Source: Alteromonas sp. 5E99-2
Lineage (GTDB): Bacteria > Pseudomonadota > Gammaproteobacteria > Enterobacterales > Alteromonadaceae
Length of the DNA: 64,000 nucleotides
Assembly (NCBI RefSeq): GCF_017368475.1
Contig: NZ_JAFNJE010000009.1
Coordinates: 62,001 to 126,000 of the forward strand
Reading direction: 5' to 3'
In this document: piece after piece, positions 18,702 through 27,764 of the stretch
Layout: every line of letters starts with the position of its first letter
Numbering within the stretch: the stretch's first letter is position 1
Made by a program: the position numbers and the translations under genes
Notes under the pieces: model-generated
The model's input: only the letters and a program-made list of their open reading frames with translations
Database searches by the model: none
What the model was told of the DNA's origin: nothing

Positions 18702-18863
18702 GTTTGTTCATTGTTTTTTACTTTAGTCCCAAACGGGCGCGATGCGACAAAGATAAACAGCTTAGGCGTAAATAATAGGGATCAAGGTTGGTTTTTGGTT
18801 CTTTATCGGTATAGTTGCCTGATATCATGTTGCTTTTCATTTTTGAGGGAAAGGGTTTTCACT

Positions 18864-19079
18864 ATGCCAATCAGTAATGGTTTACTCGGAAAAATTGTAA
18901 TCGTATTTGCAATTATTATGGTTTCGCTTGGTTACTATTTAGGAAAAAGAAAAACTCAAACGCCGGTGCTAACAGCCGTTATTGCTTTTTTTAGTGCACT
19001 TCTTCCGCCAATTGCAATTGTATTTTTAATGGTGTTAGTAATTAAAAACGATGTAGAGCCGCCATCAGAACGATACTGA
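18864..19079 (+). CDS. Small membrane protein, two predicted helices
   Basis: 71 residues starting at the ATG at 18864 with AAGGG 8 bases upstream; the frame is open further upstream but without a better start. Two hydrophobic segments (about residues 8-27 and 35-62) are joined by a basic GKRKTQ loop. The C-terminus is short and polar. I do not recognise a family. It is divergent from the arsR-family gene by about 200 bases and is followed by no clear terminator. Confidence 0.6.
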   Translation: MPISNGLLGKIVIVFAIIMVSLGYYLGKRKTQTPVLTAVIAFFSALLPPIAIVFLMVLVIKNDVEPPSERY

Positions 19080-19246
19080 GCGCCTAATTTGATACCTTAT
19101 TAAGACAATGTACATTGGCTTTTAGAACTTGATGATAAAAGTTATGTGCGCTTTCTAATTCCCATATTTAAGCTCTGAAAAATTGGGTTTGTCCAAATTC
19201 TGATGAGGGAAACTAGGACGTAATTTAATACTTCAAAGAGGGTAAT

Positions 19247-19939
19247 ATGAAACAAGAGAATGAGCATATTCACATGCTTTGGCCTACGCCAATTTTACGG
19301 AAGAAATTTGATAAGCACGAATTAATTAACCCTAAACTAATTAAGTTGTTTTACGATCAAATGCGCGCAGACAATATTCCTGATGCACCCGTCTATTCGA
19401 GCAAAGACGATTTGTTAGTGCGTTACAATAATGAAGCGCTGAATCAATTATTCGCCTTTATTTCGAATTCAATGTTTGAAATAGCAAGTACAATGAATGG
19501 TGATATGTGGAAGCATAGCGCGTCAAAAAAAATGAATATGAATGTGGTTGGGGCGTGGTTTCAAATACAAAATGGACACGGGTTTCATGAAACTCACAAT
19601 CATGGTAACTGCAGTTGGTCCGGTGTTTATTATGTTCAAGTAGATGATGAAAAAAAACGCATTGCCAATAAAGAACTGGGTGAAAAAAATGGCGTGACAC
19701 GTTTTTATGGACACCATATGGATTTGATTGGTGGTGGCTACATGGATTCAGGTAATCATTATTTACAGTCAACTAGCTTTGATTCGAAACCTGAAGCTGG
19801 CGTGCTGTGTATATTTCCTTCCCACCTTAAACATATGGCTTTACCTTATATCGGCGAAAAAGACCGAATCATTGTGTCGTTTAATGCACAGGTTCATGGC
19901 GATAAAGGTGATGCTTTATATGATTATAGCTTTGTTTAA
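19247..19939 (+). CDS. Putative 2-oxoglutarate/Fe(II) oxygenase (2OG-FeII_Oxy_5-like)
   Basis: 230 residues. The pattern GHGFHETHNHGNCSWSGVYY followed about 90 residues later by LCIFPSHLKHMALPY and a basic RIIVSFN matches the family of small putative 2OG-Fe(II) oxygenases defined by H-x-H/N...SGVYYV and FPS-x-x-x-H-x-x-x-P. The His of FHETHNHG and LKHMALP would be iron ligands and the Arg of DRIIVSFN would bind 2-oxoglutarate. Substrates of this family are unknown. Good AGGG ribosome site upstream. It stands alone. Confidence 0.75.
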   Translation: MKQENEHIHMLWPTPILRKKFDKHELINPKLIKLFYDQMRADNIPDAPVYSSKDDLLVRYNNEALNQLFAFISNSMFEIASTMNGDMWKHSASKKMNMNVVGAWFQIQNGHGFHETHNHGNCSWSGVYYVQVDDEKKRIANKELGEKNGVTRFYGHHMDLIGGGYMDSGNHYLQSTSFDSKPEAGVLCIFPSHLKHMALPYIGEKDRIIVSFNAQVHGDKGDALYDYSFV

Positions 19940-19940
19940 T

Positions 19941-19979
19941 TCATGTCTTATTTTAGAAAAAATCCAAAATAAGACATGA
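19941..19979. repeat. Perfect 14-bp inverted repeat after the oxygenase gene
   Basis: TCATGTCTTATTTT (19941-19954), an 11-base loop, and AAAATAAGACATGA (19966-19979). It starts one base after the oxygenase stop. No T run follows, so it is not a standard intrinsic terminator, but it would fold into a stable mRNA 3' hairpin or serve as a protein-binding dyad. Confidence 0.8.
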
Positions 19980-20304
19980 ATAAATAAGAAAACTTACCTC
20001 TATTTCTTATTTCCTTTATAAATACAAAAGCGAAGTCGATGTTGACGACTTTGTACTCCTATTTAAAATTTGATTGTACAAAATAAGCACTTAAGTATTG
20101 ATTGGTACTATTGAAGCTGCCATATGGTCTGTTCGTGAATTAGAGTTTGAATGCTTGTTAATAAGGGTGTTAGTTTAAATCTGCTAAATTTTTATTCAGA
20201 TTGTTAATCTTGTGTATTTGTTATGTTAAATTATTTACATGAGTACCTTTGTAAGTGCTAAAACGCTAATAAGATAAATAATTCAAGGAATTTCGAGGGT
20301 CACA
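19980..20304 (+). other. Upstream region of the cox operon, no gene seen
   Basis: AT-rich, 325 bases without a plausible gene on either strand. It contains TTGTTAAT at 20155 and 20201, a related TTGTTATG at 20218, and ACCTTTGT at 20245-20252 that recurs upstream of rcoM. These are possible parts of a LytTR-type binding site. I could not identify a convincing sigma70 promoter. GAGGG precedes the coxM start. Confidence 0.4.
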
Positions 20305-21159
20305 ATGATAGCTCCCAATTTTAAATACCATGCACCAATGAACTTGCAAGACGTCTTTGCTCTTATGAGCGAGTTTGGATCAGACGCGAAATTGTTAGCG
20401 GGAGGGCATAGTTTATTGCCTATGATGAAATTTCGATTTGCCGAACCCGCACACTTAATTGATTTAGGCAATGTTGAAGGGCTTAAAGGGATTGAAGTCA
20501 CAGAGGAGTCACTCACCATTGGAGCGATGACATCGGAAAATGATCTATTGCGCTACCCTGATATGATTAACATATGCCCGCTTTTAGACAAGGCAGTCAG
20601 ATTAATTGCTGACCCACAAATCAGAAATAGAGGCACTATTGGGGGAGATATCGCTCATGGCGATCCCGCGAATGATCAGCCTTCAATAATGCTGGCGCTT
20701 GATGCCACATTTGTACTTTCTTCTTCTTCAGGAAACCGCAAGTTAAAAGCTGACCAATTTTTTATTGGTACTTATGAAACAGCATTGCAATCAGGGGAAC
20801 TACTTTCAAAAATCATTATTCCTCGTGCCGCAACCAAGAAGCGTTATGGTTTCCGAAAATTGAAGCGTAAAACAGGGGATTTTGCCACAGCTGCATGTGC
20901 GCTGACGTTGACTCTTGAAGGGAAACAGTGTCGAGATGTGCGTATTGCGTTAACTAATCTAGGGCCAAAATCATTTCGTGCTGAACGAGCGGAATGGCTA
21001 CTCAATTCTCAGCCATTATCTGACGACAGTATTAACGCGGCTATACATTTGGCTATGGAAGACTGTGAACCTGCAGAAGATCAACGTGGGAACAGTGAAT
21101 ATAAGATAAAAATGGCTGGTGAGATGCTAAAACGAGCACTTAGTGATGCTATTGCATAA
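20305..21159 (+). CDS. coxM: Aerobic carbon monoxide dehydrogenase, medium (FAD) subunit
   Basis: FAD-binding subunit of molybdenum CO dehydrogenase, passing electrons from the iron-sulfur subunit to the acceptor. Both FAD motifs of the CoxM family are present: AGGHSLLPMMK (residues 32-42) and TIGGDIAHGDPANDQP (111-126). The C-terminal CO_deh_flav_C domain follows (FRKLKRKTGDFA onward). 284 residues, the same as characterised CoxM proteins. It is the first gene of a tight cluster and precedes coxS by 27 bases. Confidence 0.96.
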   Translation: MIAPNFKYHAPMNLQDVFALMSEFGSDAKLLAGGHSLLPMMKFRFAEPAHLIDLGNVEGLKGIEVTEESLTIGAMTSENDLLRYPDMINICPLLDKAVRLIADPQIRNRGTIGGDIAHGDPANDQPSIMLALDATFVLSSSSGNRKLKADQFFIGTYETALQSGELLSKIIIPRAATKKRYGFRKLKRKTGDFATAACALTLTLEGKQCRDVRIALTNLGPKSFRAERAEWLLNSQPLSDDSINAAIHLAMEDCEPAEDQRGNSEYKIKMAGEMLKRALSDAIA

Positions 21160-21186
21160 TGCAGTTCAGAATAAAGGAGGTGAATA

Positions 21187-21675
21187 ATGTCGAATAATAA
21201 AATCAATTTTAATCTCAATGGTAAAGATACAGAAGTTGAAGTTGAAGACCGTACTTTGCTGGTTCACGCACTACGAGAAAAGCTAAACCTTACAGGTACT
21301 CATATTGGGTGTGATACTACCCACTGTGGTGTTTGTACTGTTGATATCGATGGTCAATCAGTTAAATCGTGTACTGTTTTAGCCGTTCAAGCTGCGGGTA
21401 AAAAAGTGATTACCGTCGAAGGGCTAGCTGACACTAAAGGACTACATGCTGTACAAGCTGCGTTTATTAAAGAGCATGGTTTGCAATGTGGTTTTTGTAC
21501 TACAGGCATGATGATGCGTGCGTATCGCTTTCTTCAAGAAAACCCATCACCAACAGAAGAAGAGATCCGTTGGGGATTATCTGGAAACCTATGTCGCTGT
21601 ACCGGTTACCAAAACATCATTAAGGCAGTGATGACCGCAAGTGAGAATTTAAAGAATCTTGCCGCAGCAGAATAA
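21187..21675 (+). CDS. coxS: Aerobic carbon monoxide dehydrogenase, small (2x[2Fe-2S]) subunit
   Basis: Iron-sulfur subunit with two [2Fe-2S] clusters: Cys42, 47, 50 and 62 (plant-ferredoxin type, GCDTTHCGVCTVD) and Cys101, 104, 136 and 138 (QCGFCTTGMM and LCRCTGYQ). 162 residues. AAGGAGG 6 bases before the ATG is a near-ideal ribosome binding site, stronger than those of its neighbours. Order coxM-coxS-coxL is that of form I clusters. Confidence 0.97.
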   Translation: MSNNKINFNLNGKDTEVEVEDRTLLVHALREKLNLTGTHIGCDTTHCGVCTVDIDGQSVKSCTVLAVQAAGKKVITVEGLADTKGLHAVQAAFIKEHGLQCGFCTTGMMMRAYRFLQENPSPTEEEIRWGLSGNLCRCTGYQNIIKAVMTASENLKNLAAAE

Positions 21676-21690
21676 AATACGAGGTTACTA

Positions 21691-24600
21691 ATGAATACAA
21701 GTACTGATAGCACCGCAGTTGTAACAGAGAACCCAGAATCTACAGCAGAGCCAGAAGCAAAAAGTGCAACACAGAATGTTCAGGGTATAGGCTGTTCAAG
21801 AAAGCGTAAAGAAGATCCAAAGTTTGTAAGAGGCCAAGGGCAATACGTTGATGATGTAAAACTACCGGGCATGTTGTTTATCGACATGGTGCGTAGTCCT
21901 TATGCTCACGCTAATATTGTATCGATCAACAAAGAAAAAGCGCTTGCACTTCCAGGCGTTCAAGCGGTATTGACCGCAGACGATTTGAAGCCATTAAACT
22001 TACATTGGATGCCAACACTTGCAGGTGATATGCAAGCCGTATTGGCCGATAAAAAAGTACACTTTCAGTATCAGGAAGTTGCAGCCGTTATTGCCGACGA
22101 CCGTTACATTGCAGCAGATGCATTAGAACTTGTAGAAGTTGAATACGAAATTCTATCTCCAATGGTCGACCCTTATGATTGTTTAAATGATGATGCTCCG
22201 ATTGTAAGAGATGACTTGGTGGACGCGTCAAACGACAATCATCCCAATAAAATCTTTGAATGGGAAGTGGGTGATAAAGACGACACAGATGATATTTTTT
22301 CGCGGGCTCCTGTGGTTGTTAAAGAGGACATGTATTACCCAAGGGTACATCCTTCGCCATTAGAAACCTGTGGTAGTGTGGCATCGTTTGACCCAGTAAA
22401 AGAAACCCTAACTTTATATGTGACATCTCAAGCGCCTCATGTGGTTCGTACTATTGTGTCTTCATTATCAGGTATTCCTGAAAGTAAGGTTCGCGTTATT
22501 TCGCCAGACATTGGTGGTGGTTTTGGAAACAAAGTGGGGATATACCCCGGGTATGTATTGTCTGTTGTAGCGTCGATTGTTTTAGGCGTGCCGGTTAAAT
22601 TTGTTGAGAATAGAACTGATCATTTATCAACAACTGCATGGGCTCGAGACTACTTTATGACAGGTGAGCTTGCGGCTGATGAAAACGGTATTATTAAAGC
22701 GTTACGAGTGAATGTACTAGGTGATCACGGCGCATTTAACTCTCAAGCTCAACCAACCAAATGGCCAGCGGGCTTTATGAGCATTTGTACTGGTTCGTAT
22801 GATATTCCACAAGCCTACTTAAATGTTGTTGGTGTATATACCAATAAATCACCGGGTGGGGTTGCTTATCGTTGCTCTTTCCGTGTAACAGAAGCGGTTT
22901 ATGTCATTGAACGTACAATCGATTTATTGGCCCGTAAAATTGGCGTGTCCCTCGCTGAAATTCGCATGCGTAATTTCGTTAAACCTGAGCAATTTCCTTA
23001 TGATACACCGCTAGGTTGGCAGCTCGATAGTGGCGATTATCATACTGCTCTACGCAAGGTGATGGATGCAGTTGATTACCCTGCATTATTGCTAGAGCAA
23101 AAGGAAAAACGGGAAAAAGGCGAATTGATGGGAATTGGTCTTTGTACCTTTACCGAAGTGGTTGGTGCAGGCCCTACAAGAAATTGCGACATTCTTGGCG
23201 TAGGTATGTTTGATAGCGCGGAAATCCGCGTTCATCCCGACGGCAGTATAATTGCTCGTATGGGAACCATCACTCAAGGCCAAGGGCACACGACAACCTA
23301 TGCGCAAATTATTGCGTCAGAGCTAGGTATTCATTCTGATCTCATTACCATTGAAGAAGGTGATACCGATACAGCGCCTTATGGTTTAGGGACTTATGGG
23401 TCTCGTTCAACACCTGTTGCCGGTGCAGCTGTAGCGAAAGCGTCTCGATTGATTAGAGATAAAGCCAAAAAGATCGCTGCTCATTTATTAGAAGTGGCTG
23501 AAGATGATCTTGAATGGAATGATAATAAATTCAGTGTGAAAGGTGCTCCGGGTTTAGAGAAGACAATGGCTGAAATTGCTTCAGCGTCTTATAACTCACT
23601 GCCAGATGATATGGAACCTGGATTAGAAGCTGTGTACTACTATGATCCACCCAACTTTACTTATCCGTTTGGTGCGTACTTATGCGTCGTTGATATTGAT
23701 AAAGGCACTGGGGAAACTAAAGTAAGGCGTTTCTATGCACTTGATGATTGTGGAACCCGTATTAATCCAATGATTATCGATGGACAGATACACGGCGGGT
23801 TAACTGAAGGGTTTGCCGTGGCTTTCGGTCAAGAGTTACCTTTTGATAAGGAAGGCAATATTTTGGGTAATACCTTTATGGATTACTTTATTCCTACCGC
23901 TGTTGAAACGCCAAAGTGGGAAACAGACTATACAGTGACACCATCTCCTCACCATCCTCTTGGTGCTAAAGGAGTGGCAGAATCACCACACGTAGGAAGT
24001 ATTCCGTGTTTTACCTCAGCGGTTGCAGATGCCTTTGCTCATTTAGGTGTAACACATTTGGATATGCCCCACACAGCATACCGAGTGTGGCAACAGATAA
24101 ATGAACTAAATATTCCTGAGTCCGGTATCTCTGATTCTGTTCAAGAAATGATACAAAAGGCAAAAGACGGGTTTGTTCCTGAAGTAAGCAATGACTCATC
24201 GGTCAATGCTTCAAAAAGAGTTAAAAAAGCATCTGATTCTATTGTTGAAACCGATGATGGTATGGCGGTTCATAAAGAGTTCACTATCAAAGCAAGTGCT
24301 GATGATGGCTGGACTATTCTTCAAGATATTTCGTTGCTTGCAGGGTGTTTCCCTGGTGGGCGAGTAACAGAGAAAGTCGACGACAGTAACTTTATAGCAG
24401 TGGTTGAAATTTCTATCGGGCCAATCACCATGAAGTTTGATGGAAAAATTACCGTGTTAAAAATGGATGATAACACTCGTTCAATGCAGATAAGTGGCAG
24501 TGGGCAAGATTCAAAAGGTACATCGTCTGCTGAAATGAATTTAACGGCGGAAATTGTTGAAACTTCTGATGGGTTTGACTTGGTAGGAGACGCTACTTTT

Positions 24601-24837
24601 AAAGTTAGAGGTAAGCTAGCCGCCTTTGGTGGACGAATGATTGGTCAAGTGGCAGATCAAATGCTAAATCAATTTGGTGTGCGTTACCAAGATCATGTGT
24701 TGGCCATTGGTAGCAATAGTGATGCTGAAGCTGCGAGAGCGCGATTAGAGCAACAACCAAAAAGTGTAAATGCACTGAGTTTTGGTTTCTCAGTATTCGT
24801 GAACATGGTGAAAGGCTTATTTCGCAGGAAAAAATAA
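21691..24837 (+). CDS. coxL: Form I carbon monoxide dehydrogenase large subunit fused to a CoxG domain
   Basis: Catalytic molybdopterin subunit. The active-site loop VAYRCSFR (residues 391-398) is the form I signature AYxCSFR; Cys395 corresponds to the copper ligand of the Cu-S-Mo centre. GAKGVAESPHVG (758-769) places Glu764 at the position of the catalytic base. Two differences from known CoxL: length is 1048 residues against about 810, and the extra C-terminus is a CoxG-type SRPBCC domain (about 858-1010; KEFTIKASADDGWTILQDI, CFPGGRVTE) ending in a hydrophobic helix and basic tail (SFGFSVFVNMVKGLFRRKK), like the membrane anchor of free CoxG. An N-terminal extension of about 30 polar residues is also present. 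It is in one frame with no internal stop. TACGAGG precedes the ATG. Confidence 0.95.
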   Translation: MNTSTDSTAVVTENPESTAEPEAKSATQNVQGIGCSRKRKEDPKFVRGQGQYVDDVKLPGMLFIDMVRSPYAHANIVSINKEKALALPGVQAVLTADDLKPLNLHWMPTLAGDMQAVLADKKVHFQYQEVAAVIADDRYIAADALELVEVEYEILSPMVDPYDCLNDDAPIVRDDLVDASNDNHPNKIFEWEVGDKDDTDDIFSRAPVVVKEDMYYPRVHPSPLETCGSVASFDPVKETLTLYVTSQAPHVVRTIVSSLSGIPESKVRVISPDIGGGFGNKVGIYPGYVLSVVASIVLGVPVKFVENRTDHLSTTAWARDYFMTGELAADENGIIKALRVNVLGDHGAFNSQAQPTKWPAGFMSICTGSYDIPQAYLNVVGVYTNKSPGGVAYRCSFRVTEAVYVIERTIDLLARKIGVSLAEIRMRNFVKPEQFPYDTPLGWQLDSGDYHTALRKVMDAVDYPALLLEQKEKREKGELMGIGLCTFTEVVGAGPTRNCDILGVGMFDSAEIRVHPDGSIIARMGTITQGQGHTTTYAQIIASELGIHSDLITIEEGDTDTAPYGLGTYGSRSTPVAGAAVAKASRLIRDKAKKIAAHLLEVAEDDLEWNDNKFSVKGAPGLEKTMAEIASASYNSLPDDMEPGLEAVYYYDPPNFTYPFGAYLCVVDIDKGTGETKVRRFYALDDCGTRINPMIIDGQIHGGLTEGFAVAFGQELPFDKEGNILGNTFMDYFIPTAVETPKWETDYTVTPSPHHPLGAKGVAESPHVGSIPCFTSAVADAFAHLGVTHLDMPHTAYRVWQQINELNIPESGISDSVQEMIQKAKDGFVPEVSNDSSVNASKRVKKASDSIVETDDGMAVHKEFTIKASADDGWTILQDISLLAGCFPGGRVTEKVDDSNFIAVVEISIGPITMKFDGKITVLKMDDNTRSMQISGSGQDSKGTSSAEMNLTAEIVETSDGFDLVGDATFKVRGKLAAFGGRMIGQVADQMLNQFGVRYQDHVLAIGSNSDAEAARARLEQQPKSVNALSFGFSVFVNMVKGLFRRKK

Positions 24838-25736
24838 TGACAGATAAAAGCCCAATTGATCAAACATATAGCGCAACAGGGATCTGCGATAAATTAAAAG
24901 AAGTTGGCTATTTGGCTTCGGCAGATTTGGGATTTAGTTTGTCATTGATGTACGGGTTAAATAGACCATTATTACTTGAAGGCGAAGCTGGCGTGGGTAA
25001 GACCTCGCTAGCTAAGTCATTAAGTAAAATTTATGGTTCGAAATTGATTCGGCTGCAATGCCACGAAGGTTTAAGTGTTAACCAGAGTGTTTACGAATGG
25101 AATTATCAGCGCCAATTACTCAGTATTAAATTGCTAGAAGGTAAGCCGGTAGATACTATTGAAGATGAAATTTATTCAGAAAAGTATCTATTACAAAGGC
25201 CATTACTTGAAGCGATACGTCAGCCTGAATCGCCGATTTTACTCATCGACGAAATTGACCGAGCAGATGACGAATTTGAGGCTTTTCTGCTGGAAGTATT
25301 AGGTGAGTTTCAAATTACTATTCCCGAGTTCGGTTCCATTAAGGCAAAAGCAAAGCCGAGAGTTATATTGACATCGAACGGAACACGGGAGCTCAGTGAT
25401 GCGCTGCGTAGACGTTGTTTATATAACTACATAGATTATCCCAACATTGATGAAGAGTTGCATATTGTTCGTATGCAATTGCCCAACATGGATATTGACC
25501 TCGCTTCACAGTTAGTCCGTTTTGTTAAGAAATTACGCAGTATGCAATTACGTAAAGTTCCGGGTGTTGCTGAGACATTAGACTGGGCAGAAGCCCTAAT
25601 GTGTCTGGGATTTCGAAGCTTAGACGAAGACCTTGTTAGTTTGCAATCTTCTTTAGTTTGCTTGTTAAAGTACCAAGAAGACAAGGACAACTTAGGCCCT
25701 GAGACGGTTAAAAAAATGGTCGGTTCGGTACTATGA
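24837..25736 (+). CDS. coxD: CoxD, MoxR-type AAA+ ATPase for CODH maturation
   Basis: AAA+ ATPase with Walker A GEAGVGKTS (residues 49-57), Walker B LLIDEID (135-141), sensor region VILTSNGTREL and an Arg-rich DALRRRC. In Oligotropha carboxidovorans the CoxD protein is needed to introduce sulfur and copper into the Mo centre. 299 residues. The start ATG shares its A with the coxL stop (TAATGA overlap) and the stop overlaps coxE (ATGA). Confidence 0.93.
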   Translation: MTDKSPIDQTYSATGICDKLKEVGYLASADLGFSLSLMYGLNRPLLLEGEAGVGKTSLAKSLSKIYGSKLIRLQCHEGLSVNQSVYEWNYQRQLLSIKLLEGKPVDTIEDEIYSEKYLLQRPLLEAIRQPESPILLIDEIDRADDEFEAFLLEVLGEFQITIPEFGSIKAKAKPRVILTSNGTRELSDALRRRCLYNYIDYPNIDEELHIVRMQLPNMDIDLASQLVRFVKKLRSMQLRKVPGVAETLDWAEALMCLGFRSLDEDLVSLQSSLVCLLKYQEDKDNLGPETVKKMVGSVL

Positions 25737-26968
25737 ACGCCACTGAGGGGCTATGTGAACAGCCCGAAGAAACCAACGGTTTTGGTTATGAACAACTTCA
25801 TAATATGCAAGAAAAGCTGGTTTTGTTTGTTCGCCATTTGGTGGAACACGGGTTTCATATCGATGTAGACTCTCAAGTGATCGCTCAGCAGTTGCTAGCG
25901 GCTAACGACTTCAGCGTTAAGTTACACTTGCAACATTCGTTACGCACTTTACTTTGCAAAAATAATGAACAATGGCGTAGCTTTGACCAAATTTATTGTG
26001 ATTTTTGGCTACGCAAACCCAAAATGGCAATGGTTAAACGCTCGCCTCAACCAGCAAAAACGTCCATAAACGCACAGCAAGAAGGGACATCGAAAAATAG
26101 CAAAGGACAAAATGCCCAAGCCGATAGTGCAAAAAATGAGGCCGGTAGTAGTCAATCTCGTGCAGATGTGGCATCGGCTGATGAAGTCATAGATAACATT
26201 GACTTTGCGTTTTTAGACGACGAAAAAATGCGCATAGCGTTTTCTGAAAGCTGTAGACAGCTAATCATGAGCTTGGCCAAAAAATTGCGTAAAACGCAGC
26301 ATTCATCCAAAGGTGAGCGTATAGACCTAAGAAAAAGCATACAAAGCAATGTGAAAAACGGAGGAAACTTAATAGATCTTGTTTGGGTTCGTAAACCAAA
26401 AGTGTTACCGCGATTCACATTACTTATTGATGTCAGTCGTTCAATGTCGGGATACAGTGACGCCTTCCTAATTTATGCACTGGCCATGATTAAAGAGTTA
26501 CCGGAAACGCGAGTGTTTATTTTCAATACTAAACTTATTGATATTTCGGCCGCGCTACGAGACAACCGGGTAGAAAAAATAAAGCAACAGTTAGACTTGT
26601 TAAGTAAAGGTTGGGGCGGTGGAACACGTATTGCGTATTGTATAGGGCTATTGCGTAAGAGAGGGTTGTTAAGTCAACGAGCAAATCACCATTTCATTAT
26701 TCATAGCGATGGTCTCGATACCGATCCAGCAGAGGCGTTAGCAGGGCAGTTATGTATATTGAAAAAGCAATATAAAAACATATTTTGGTTATCGCCATTG
26801 CTAAAGGATATGAACTATAAAGTAGAAACAGGGGCGCTAAAAGCGGCTATGCCTTATATTGATAAATTACTACCAGTACATAATATTAACTGCTTGCGGG
26901 AACTGACATCTTTGATGACAAGCCGTTCATCTGTCGTGAATTCTAGGTCTTTGTCTTATGCTAAATAA
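25733..26968 (+). CDS. coxE: CoxE, VWA-domain CODH maturation protein
   Basis: Partner of CoxD, as VWA/MoxR pairs usually work together. Contains a von Willebrand factor A domain from about residue 227 with the MIDAS motif DVSRS (Asp233, Ser235, Ser237); the middle (about 105-150) is a low-complexity Ser/Ala/Gln-rich linker. 411 residues, similar to CoxE of other carboxydotrophs. Overlaps coxD (4 bases) and the following XdhC gene (11 bases). Confidence 0.9.
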   Translation: MNATEGLCEQPEETNGFGYEQLHNMQEKLVLFVRHLVEHGFHIDVDSQVIAQQLLAANDFSVKLHLQHSLRTLLCKNNEQWRSFDQIYCDFWLRKPKMAMVKRSPQPAKTSINAQQEGTSKNSKGQNAQADSAKNEAGSSQSRADVASADEVIDNIDFAFLDDEKMRIAFSESCRQLIMSLAKKLRKTQHSSKGERIDLRKSIQSNVKNGGNLIDLVWVRKPKVLPRFTLLIDVSRSMSGYSDAFLIYALAMIKELPETRVFIFNTKLIDISAALRDNRVEKIKQQLDLLSKGWGGGTRIAYCIGLLRKRGLLSQRANHHFIIHSDGLDTDPAEALAGQLCILKKQYKNIFWLSPLLKDMNYKVETGALKAAMPYIDKLLPVHNINCLRELTSLMTSRSSVVNSRSLSYAK

Positions 26969-27764
26969 ATCGTGTATCTATACCCAATTAATGGACGTCA
27001 TTCATTCCCACTCGCCACATATGTTGGCCAGTGTCATTTATACAGAAAATTCAACATCTGCAAGAGTCGGAGATAAAGCGTTAATCAACGCTAATGGCGA
27101 TATTAAAGGGTGGATTGGCGGTGGTTGTTGTCAGTCAGTCGTTCAGTCAATTGCGCCTGAATTACTAAAGGGAAATACTCAATGTGTTATCAGAATATGT
27201 CCAGAAAACGCATTTGTTGATGATAAAGTGTGTTATCCATCAACATGCCCTAGTGAAGGCACAATAGATATTTTTTTAGAGCCTATTGCTAATCAGCAAG
27301 TGCTTCGCTTATACGGCAGTACGCCCATTGCTAAAAGTATTGTGAATTATAGCAATGAGCTGAATTTACGTTTGGATTGGCGTGAAGAAGTAGAGCCGAA
27401 TAATAGTATTGAGTTACCGGCGAATATGGCAGTTATTGCAACGCAAGGAAAAGGCGATTTCGAGGCGCTATCGCAGGCGTTGACTGAAAAAATTGAGCAT
27501 ATTTTGTTTGTGGCAAGCCATAAAAAAACAAGTGCATTAAAACAAAAGCTGATCGACTCAGGAGTGTGTTCCGAGGATGTGGAGAACATCATTGCGCCTG
27601 CTGGAATAGATATTGGAGCGAAAAGCGGAGCAGAAATAGCACTGTCTATTATGGCTAAAGTGGTGTCACTCAAAAATAGCACGTCGCTTAAAAATACTGA
27701 AAACAAAATTGAGACTAAAGTGCAGCCGAGTACTTCTTCGTGTTGTGGAGGAAAGGTTAAATGA
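26958..27764 (+). CDS. coxF: XdhC/CoxF-family molybdenum cofactor maturation protein 1
   Basis: XdhC-family proteins bind the Mo cofactor, protect it and bring it to a sulfur donor before insertion. Visible: ALINANGDIKGWIGGGCCQS (N-terminal XdhC_CoxI domain, a shared GWIGGGC) and a Rossmann-like C-terminal domain with AVIATQGKGDFEAL and AGIDIGAKSGAEIALSI. The last residues, SSCCGGKVK, form a Cys-Cys tail absent from the second XdhC of the cluster. 268 residues. Overlaps coxE and the next gene (4 bases). Confidence 0.88.
   Translation: MLNKSCIYTQLMDVIHSHSPHMLASVIYTENSTSARVGDKALINANGDIKGWIGGGCCQSVVQSIAPELLKGNTQCVIRICPENAFVDDKVCYPSTCPSEGTIDIFLEPIANQQVLRLYGSTPIAKSIVNYSNELNLRLDWREEVEPNNSIELPANMAVIATQGKGDFEALSQALTEKIEHILFVASHKKTSALKQKLIDSGVCSEDVENIIAPAGIDIGAKSGAEIALSIMAKVVSLKNSTSLKNTENKIETKVQPSTSSCCGGKVK

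Noticed and set aside
20305..24837. Possibility that coxMSL is xanthine dehydrogenase or form II (putative) CODH
   Set aside because: CoxL has AYRCSFR, the form I signature with the copper-binding Cys, instead of the AYRGAGR loop of form II.
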